In this document: piece by piece, positions 8,911 through 13,967 of the stretch
How positions within the stretch are numbered: position 1 is the stretch's first letter
Layout of the letters: every line of letters starts with the position of its first letter
Source of the DNA: CAYGZL01 sp964354345
GTDB taxonomy: Bacteria; Chloroflexota; Anaerolineae; Anaerolineales; UBA4823
DNA: 16,212 bases
Assembly: GCA_964354345.1 (NCBI GenBank)
Contig: CAYGZL010000135.1
Coordinates: 1 to 16,212, forward strand
Direction of reading: 5' to 3'
The notes under the pieces: generated by a model
What the model saw: the letters and a program-made list of their open reading frames with translations, nothing else
The model's database searches: none
Told to the model about the DNA's origin: nothing
Program-made: the position numbers and the translations under genes

Positions 8911-8933
8911 ATCATACGGTAACGTATGGTGGA

Positions 8934-9362
8934 TTAACTGGCGGGATTGAGGATCGTTTTACAGATCAATTCGTTGCTGGTTTGATCCTTCAGGCAGACA
9001 CGGATATACCGCTTTAAAACCAAAGCAGTTGGCAGGACATAGACCCTGGTAATGGTAGTGTTCTTTTTTATGCGCAGGATGCCCAGCTTAATCCAGGGGC
9101 TGAGACTCTTGCCCGCATCTTTCAATTTCACCTGAAAAGAGTGGTTGTACTTGAAGCCGCCGAGATTGATGAAGATTCGTCCATCGCGGATCCAGGTGGT
9201 GAAGGTGTAGTTTTTTTCTAATGTGCTGATTGTAAGATTGGCCTCACTGGCAGCCTGGACCGGCTGGGGTAAGGCTGCCGCGGGCAACGTTGCCAGGACA
9301 AGCGCGGTAATCAAGGCCAGGTTTATCAGCATTCGCTTGCGAGTGGTAAGAAACTTTAACAT
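8934..9362 (-). CDS. small secreted protein of unknown function
   Basis: A 142-residue protein that I do not recognise. It has a clear Sec signal peptide: basic start (K3, R8-R10), hydrophobic core at about 11-30, and a likely cut after VQA (Ala37). The mature part of about 105 residues is beta-rich in appearance, with the stretches YTFTTWIRDGRIFINLGGF and KYNHSFQVKLKDAG, a basic middle and two cysteines (Cys123, Cys134) that could form a disulfide. Start choice: an in-frame ATG at 9413 would add 17 residues, but the ATG at 9362 has AAAGGAG 6 bases upstream, and a well-formed promoter lies between the two, so 9362 is chosen. The gene starts 55 bases after the synthetase stop codon and is followed by a strong hairpin, so it is probably its own transcription unit. 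Confidence 0.75.
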   Translation of the reverse strand: MLKFLTTRKRMLINLALITALVLATLPAAALPQPVQAASEANLTISTLEKNYTFTTWIRDGRIFINLGGFKYNHSFQVKLKDAGKSLSPWIKLGILRIKKNTTITRVYVLPTALVLKRYIRVCLKDQTSNELICKTILNPAS

Positions 9363-9383
9363 GGTTGACTCCTTTCTGGCTGT

Positions 9384-9413
9384 ATTATAGTCGAATTTTG
9401 GGTGGTTGAGCAA
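9384..9413 (-). promoter_or_regulatory. sigma70-type promoter of the small secreted-protein gene
   Basis: On the minus strand TTGCTC (9413-9408), an 18-base spacer and a perfect TATAAT (9389-9384) lie 22-51 bases before the chosen ATG at 9362. The predicted transcript start near 9377 leaves a leader of about 15 bases that just holds the AAAGGAG ribosome binding site. Confidence 0.65.
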
Positions 9414-9417
9414 TCCT

Positions 9418-11511
9418 TCAGACGATTACCAGGCGCGCATCCAGGGCGCAACAACCTTCATTCTCGTGAAACACACGCAGGGGATTGATATCCAACTCTT
9501 GTATAGCCGGGAAATCCACAAGAAGCTGGGAGATGCGAAGTAATGCATCCACCAGGGCGGGCAGATCCGAGCGTATCTGGCCGCGAGCACCTTTCAGGAT
9601 GGCGACGCCCCGTAGTTCGTCAATCATTTTGATAGCTTCACTGCGGGTCAGCGGCGCGATGCGAATCACGACCTCCTCGAACACTTCGACGAAAATACCC
9701 CCCAGACCAACCAGGACGACCGGACCGAAATGCGGATCTTGCTTGCCTCCCAGGATCAACTCACGCCCTCCGGTGACCATCGGCTGCACCAATGCGCCGT
9801 CCACCTCGATGTTTGGATAAGCCTTATAAATACGCGCCAGCATATCTTCGTAGGCTGCGCCGACCGCATCCCGGTTGCGCAGGTTGAGCTGTACTCCACC
9901 CACGTCAGATTTGTGCGAGATCTCCTGGGCAATTACCTTGATTGCCACCGGGTAGCCCAGGCGGTCAGCAGCCTCCTCCACCTCGGTTACTGAATTAGCG
10001 ATGACGCCCTGAGCGGTGGGAATGCCATAGGCATTAAGAATTTGCATTGCTTCGGTGAGCAGAGGATTGCGGCCCTCGCGGCGGGCTGTGGTAAGCAGGT
10101 TGTTCACAGCCTCCTGGTCCACATTGAAAATGGGGATTGTTTCATCCTTACGAATTTCCTGGCGGCGTTGGAAATGGGCATGACTCATTTCCATGGCCCG
10201 GATGGTTTCAACCACTGTAGTGAAAATTGGATATTTATAATCCTGACGCAACTGGTTAAGCTCATCTGCATTGGTTGAGGTATAAAAGGCGACCGGTTTA
10301 CCATAGCGGTTGACCAGGTCGAGCATATGTTCCAACAGCTTGCGACTGGCCTGGCGTTCTGGTTCAGAGAAGGCGGTGAGTAGCAGGACGACACCATCGA
10401 CATTTTCGAGCTGTAAAGTTTGCTCCAGGATTTGGGCGTACAGTTCCAGATCGAATAAATCACCCAGATCGAGTGGATTCGTCAGGTGAATAACCGAGGC
10501 ACGGAAGTGCTTTTCGATCTCTCTCAAGAAGCTGTCGGGGAATTGCGCCAATTCGAAACCACATATCTCACTGGCATCCGCAGAAATGACGGCGTGTCCG
10601 CCAGAACGAGACAATATCGCCAGGCGTTTGCCGCGCATGGGCGGAAGTTTGAGGCATTTCAAGTTGTTGATCAGGCTGGTAGCGTCGTGCACTTGCACCA
10701 GACCAGCCTGCTTGAAGGCGGCTTCGGTCACTTTGTTATCGGATGAAAGTGAGGCGGTGTGTGATGCGGCGATGCGGCGTCCAAGCTGACCAATATTGGC
10801 CTTAAAGACCAGGATTGGTTTTGGGGAGCGCCGGGCGATCTCCATCAATCGGCGACCATCGCGTAAGCCTTCAATGTGCAGGAAGATCGAGCGCGTCCCG
10901 GGATCGGCAATCAGGTATTCCAACAGGTCTTCGGCATTGACATCCAGCATATTGCCGGCGGAGATAAACTTATTCAAACCGATGCCATCGTTCTCCATCA
11001 GGTTCACCACACTGAAGCCGACGCCCCCGCTTTGGGAGATAATCGAGACTTCGCCCGGATGGATGAAGTTCTTCAGGGACAGGAAGGGAACGGATAAGCC
11101 ATTTTCCATGTTAATGACGCCGATACAATTGGGACCCAGAAACCGGATGCCATATTGAGCGGCGATGGATACAAGCTTATCTTCCAGTGCCCGACCATTT
11201 TCATCGAATTCACGAAAACCAGAGGTCTCGATAATTGCTGTAAGCACCCCTTTTTGACCGCATTCTTCAAGAATGCCAGGTACTGTGCGGGCAGGAGTTA
11301 AAATGACTGCCAGGTCAACCGGTCCGGGGGTTACGAGGATTGAGGGGTAGATGGTATGGCCATCTACTTCACCACCGGAGGGGCCAACGGCGATAATTTT
11401 CCCTTTATAACCAAATTCGACCAGGTTGGCGAGGATATTGCGCGCCAGGTTATCTGGTTTGGGCGAGACGCCAATGACGGCAACGGATTGGGGATAGAAA
11501 ATTGTGTTCAT
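9418..11511 (-). CDS. ADP-forming acyl-CoA (acetyl-CoA) synthetase, fused alpha-beta
   Basis: Predicted to convert acetyl-CoA (or another acyl-CoA), ADP and phosphate to the acid, CoA and ATP, an energy-saving end step of sugar or amino-acid fermentation in the cytoplasm. The 697 residues hold both subunits in one chain. There is a CoA-binding Rossmann domain (1-130, with SVAVIGVSPKP at 9-19), a succinyl-CoA-synthetase-like region (SQSGG at 159-163, Glu214 in HIEGLRDG, phospho-acceptor His251 in AASHTASL), a middle linker domain, and an ATP-grasp domain from about 480. The ATP-grasp domain has the second relay histidine, His533, in SHKSDVGGV, and ends with the family's ELDINPL. Both relay histidines are present, so it should be active. 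ATG at 11511 follows the nitroreductase stop by 6 bases with only a weak ribosome binding site, suggesting translational coupling. Acyl specificity cannot be read from the sequence. Confidence 0.9.
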   Translation of the reverse strand: MNTIFYPQSVAVIGVSPKPDNLARNILANLVEFGYKGKIIAVGPSGGEVDGHTIYPSILVTPGPVDLAVILTPARTVPGILEECGQKGVLTAIIETSGFREFDENGRALEDKLVSIAAQYGIRFLGPNCIGVINMENGLSVPFLSLKNFIHPGEVSIISQSGGVGFSVVNLMENDGIGLNKFISAGNMLDVNAEDLLEYLIADPGTRSIFLHIEGLRDGRRLMEIARRSPKPILVFKANIGQLGRRIAASHTASLSSDNKVTEAAFKQAGLVQVHDATSLINNLKCLKLPPMRGKRLAILSRSGGHAVISADASEICGFELAQFPDSFLREIEKHFRASVIHLTNPLDLGDLFDLELYAQILEQTLQLENVDGVVLLLTAFSEPERQASRKLLEHMLDLVNRYGKPVAFYTSTNADELNQLRQDYKYPIFTTVVETIRAMEMSHAHFQRRQEIRKDETIPIFNVDQEAVNNLLTTARREGRNPLLTEAMQILNAYGIPTAQGVIANSVTEVEEAADRLGYPVAIKVIAQEISHKSDVGGVQLNLRNRDAVGAAYEDMLARIYKAYPNIEVDGALVQPMVTGGRELILGGKQDPHFGPVVLVGLGGIFVEVFEEVVIRIAPLTRSEAIKMIDELRGVAILKGARGQIRSDLPALVDALLRISQLLVDFPAIQELDINPLRVFHENEGCCALDARLVIV

Positions 11512-11517
11512 GACCGG

Positions 11518-12093
11518 TTATAAATAGCGTACAACGTCGGTGAATGATTTCCGAGGACGGGCATCTGGAGCTTCGTCGGGGTAGCCAAATGAAACAGCAG
11601 CGATCAGAGCACCAGACTCACCCAACCATTGAGAAAAGTCAGCATAAGCGAACAAAACATCCCCGATCCATAGAGAACCTAAACCGAGATCGACGGCAGC
11701 CAGGAGCATGTTTTGGATCGCTGCGCCGATCGATTGGATGTCGACCAAATCCTGGAAGACATCGTCAACAGAATGGGGATCCAAGGGCGATTTCCCGAAA
11801 GGATTTATAATAAAGACTGTGACGGGAGCTTGTTCCATTACATCAGCCGTCCATTCAGCGCTTCCGTAGTCCCAGTCGTTTTGTTTGAAAAGGTCAATGG
11901 TGCTGCGGATCACTTTGACCATCTCGGCGCGTCGATCACCCTGGATGACTATGAACCTCCAGGGTTGCCGGTTTTTACCGGACGGAGCCTGGATGCCGGC
12001 TTGTAGTATGGTATTCAGAGTTTCTTCAGGTATCGTGATTCCTTTGAATTTGCGAATGCTGCGTCGTTGAGCGATCGCTGATAATGTATTCAT
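11518..12093 (-). CDS. nitroreductase-family FMN oxidoreductase
   Basis: A 191-residue NAD(P)H- and FMN-dependent flavoprotein of the nitroreductase superfamily, expected to be a cytoplasmic homodimer. FMN-contacting motifs are visible: RRSIRKF (10-16), PSGKNRQPW (37-45), GLGSLWIGD (137-145) and SFGYPDEAPDARPRK (168-182). The last is typical of the small anaerobe-associated subfamily ending in a 'PRK' stretch. The natural substrate is unknown for most of these proteins. ATG at 12093 follows directly on the TAA of the GH127-like gene (no intervening base), with GAGGT inside the end of that gene as the ribosome binding site, so it is co-transcribed and coupled. Its place between a glycosidase and an acyl-CoA synthetase suggests redox balancing in fermentation, but that is a guess. 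Confidence 0.9.
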   Translation of the reverse strand: MNTLSAIAQRRSIRKFKGITIPEETLNTILQAGIQAPSGKNRQPWRFIVIQGDRRAEMVKVIRSTIDLFKQNDWDYGSAEWTADVMEQAPVTVFIINPFGKSPLDPHSVDDVFQDLVDIQSIGAAIQNMLLAAVDLGLGSLWIGDVLFAYADFSQWLGESGALIAAVSFGYPDEAPDARPRKSFTDVVRYL

Positions 12094-13857
12094 TTATACC
12101 TCGGCTATTTTCCAAAAATCTAAGGCACCGTCATCCATACGGAGGGGTGAGACGGATGGGGATTGTTGATTTAGCAAGTGCTCGCGCTGGTAAAGCGGGG
12201 AAGGACCAGAGCGACCGTAAAAGACAGGCACCTCACGCTTGTCGAAATCGGAGAAAGCAGTGGTTACTTCATTGGCAAGGGGTTCCATGCGGATGACGGT
12301 ATCGCCTTTCCAGGTAACCTGATAATGCCAGGCGCGGTAACCAGGGTTGCCGATTGCGACTTCTTCGGTATTGATGGGTAGAGGGTAGAAGACTTCGATT
12401 ATGTCGCCTGACTGATGGTGACCCAGTTCCAGGTAGTTGCCAAATGAAGGGATGGGTGAAGGGATGCGATCTGGCTGGTAAGGAGGAGCAGGTAATCCAG
12501 GAATTGGTGGAACGTCATGCAACTGGATCCCATTGATATTCACCTGCATCTGAGAAGGCCGGGTGAACTCTGGGATACGCACGCGCACGTTACATTCCTG
12601 AGCCAAGGTGATGCTTAAGCGACCCTCGTAGGGTTGCAAACAGCGTATTTCAGCCTCGGGGAGCGATTTGTCCAGGTGCATATTGACGGAGAGAACGCCG
12701 TCCTCGAAACGAGCGGCGTTTTTCCACAGGATAAACAAAGCGTGGATGCCGGAGCCACCACAGCAATTTTGCAACAGCCGGGTTTTGTCGTGTAACTCTG
12801 GACCGCCCCAATGGGTGTTGAGTGACTCACACGCCGCCAGGAGATGGTTGGGCGAACTCCAGCCGGCCCAGGCGCCCAGGATGCGCGCGCCGATTGCGCG
12901 CCAGGTAAACTGGTCGGTATCGGGGAGGGGGTCGTCTGAGGTCAACCAGGCGACATCGATAACCTGGCTTTCAGCGAGCTGGTTGCGCGCCAGGCGCTCC
13001 ATGTCGCCCCAGTATTCGGGGTGACCGTGGTTCGCCAGTGTCACTCCCAGACCGGCATAGTCCATCAGGGCGCAGGTTTCGCATGAGATGATCGGTGACT
13101 GGCGACCGACCACCTCGGGCAAAAATCCAAAGCGCGTTCCGGTAGTCTTAACATACCGGTAGAGTGCGTCAACCCGGCTGTACAAGATTGGATCATTGAT
13201 TGTCAGGGCATAATCGGCGGCGCCTACCAGGGAACGCAGGTTGCCGTGCATGTGACCCCAGGCGCCGAAGGTGTTATCAGGAGTGAAGGTTGGACTATGG
13301 ATAATGTATTTTTTAACCAGGATGCGGGCGGCTTCCAGGGCAGGCTCACTGTCAAGCAAACGGGCAACGATCATCAGGCTCTTGACCGCAAAACAACCCA
13401 GCCAATTTTCGGGATAGGTGTTCTGGCGCAACATCTGTAGCATGCCTTCCGCCATACGCAGAGTAACACGGCGTAAATTTTCATTATCATAATCGAGAGC
13501 AGCGGTCGCCAGGGCATACAGGGTCAGTGCAGCATCTCCCCAGTCAGCCACAGCTTGGGAATAGGTAGTCATGGGACGATGCAAGAGACCATCCAAGGGA
13601 TCAATTAAGGCCAGAGATTTCCGCAGCCAGATACGCTCGGTGACTGCTTCACGACCGGTCATACGACGCGCCATGATCGCACCCTGGAGTTGACGGCTCA
13701 TCACATCGCCGAAATCAGGCCAGTCGTGGGCGGCCTGGGTCGGTTCAGTCCAGAAGACATTGAAGTAGGGTTGCCCGTCGGCATCTACCAGGTTTTCGAG
13801 ATAGTTGAGGCTGTTAAGCGCGAGGGTTTCGAAGGAGAAAGGGAGTGGGTTTTCCAT
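12094..13857 (-). CDS. GH127-like cysteine glycosidase (DUF1680-related)
   Basis: A 587-residue protein with an alpha/alpha-toroid-like domain followed by a beta-sandwich region (about 385-587). I assign it to the GH127/DUF1680 neighbourhood from the key residues. Glu260-Thr-Cys262 in CETCALMDY matches the ETCA motif (Glu338, Cys340 in the Bifidobacterium beta-L-arabinofuranosidase HypBA1). Cys365-Cys366 in NCCGGSG matches its zinc-binding Cys417-Cys418. HMHGNLRSLVGAADY (202-216) corresponds to the family's HAN...GA helix. In HypBA1 these residues bind zinc and one Cys is the nucleophile. No signal peptide is seen, so it should act in the cytoplasm. It is shorter than HypBA1 (658), and the usual CCPPN is CCGGS here, so it is a divergent member with an unproven sugar. 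Upstream AGGA is about 11 bases from the ATG; the gene opens a tight cluster with the nitroreductase and synthetase and is divergent from the GH2 gene. Confidence 0.72.
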   Translation of the reverse strand: MENPLPFSFETLALNSLNYLENLVDADGQPYFNVFWTEPTQAAHDWPDFGDVMSRQLQGAIMARRMTGREAVTERIWLRKSLALIDPLDGLLHRPMTTYSQAVADWGDAALTLYALATAALDYDNENLRRVTLRMAEGMLQMLRQNTYPENWLGCFAVKSLMIVARLLDSEPALEAARILVKKYIIHSPTFTPDNTFGAWGHMHGNLRSLVGAADYALTINDPILYSRVDALYRYVKTTGTRFGFLPEVVGRQSPIISCETCALMDYAGLGVTLANHGHPEYWGDMERLARNQLAESQVIDVAWLTSDDPLPDTDQFTWRAIGARILGAWAGWSSPNHLLAACESLNTHWGGPELHDKTRLLQNCCGGSGIHALFILWKNAARFEDGVLSVNMHLDKSLPEAEIRCLQPYEGRLSITLAQECNVRVRIPEFTRPSQMQVNINGIQLHDVPPIPGLPAPPYQPDRIPSPIPSFGNYLELGHHQSGDIIEVFYPLPINTEEVAIGNPGYRAWHYQVTWKGDTVIRMEPLANEVTTAFSDFDKREVPVFYGRSGPSPLYQREHLLNQQSPSVSPLRMDDGALDFWKIAEV

Positions 13858-13967
13858 AGGTTATTTATCCTGTTATTCAGCATTATAACCAACTCATTCA
13901 TTAAGCGGTATGATAAGCTATGGATGAGTCTCAGAGAAATAGATGTAAAGACCACGGAGGACGTGGA
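13858..13967. promoter_or_regulatory. divergent promoter region between GH127-like and GH2 genes
   Basis: This 110-base spacer must drive both directions. On the minus strand TATAAT (13887-13882) lies about 25 bases before the GH127-like start, without a clear -35. On the plus strand TATGAT (13909-13914) is a candidate -10 for the GH2 gene, also with a poor -35. No convincing operator palindrome is seen. The stretch near 13944-13966 (AAAGACCACGGAGGACGTGG) resembles a dispersed 'ccacggaggac' repeat and supplies the GGAGG ribosome binding site of the GH2 gene. Confidence 0.45.
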
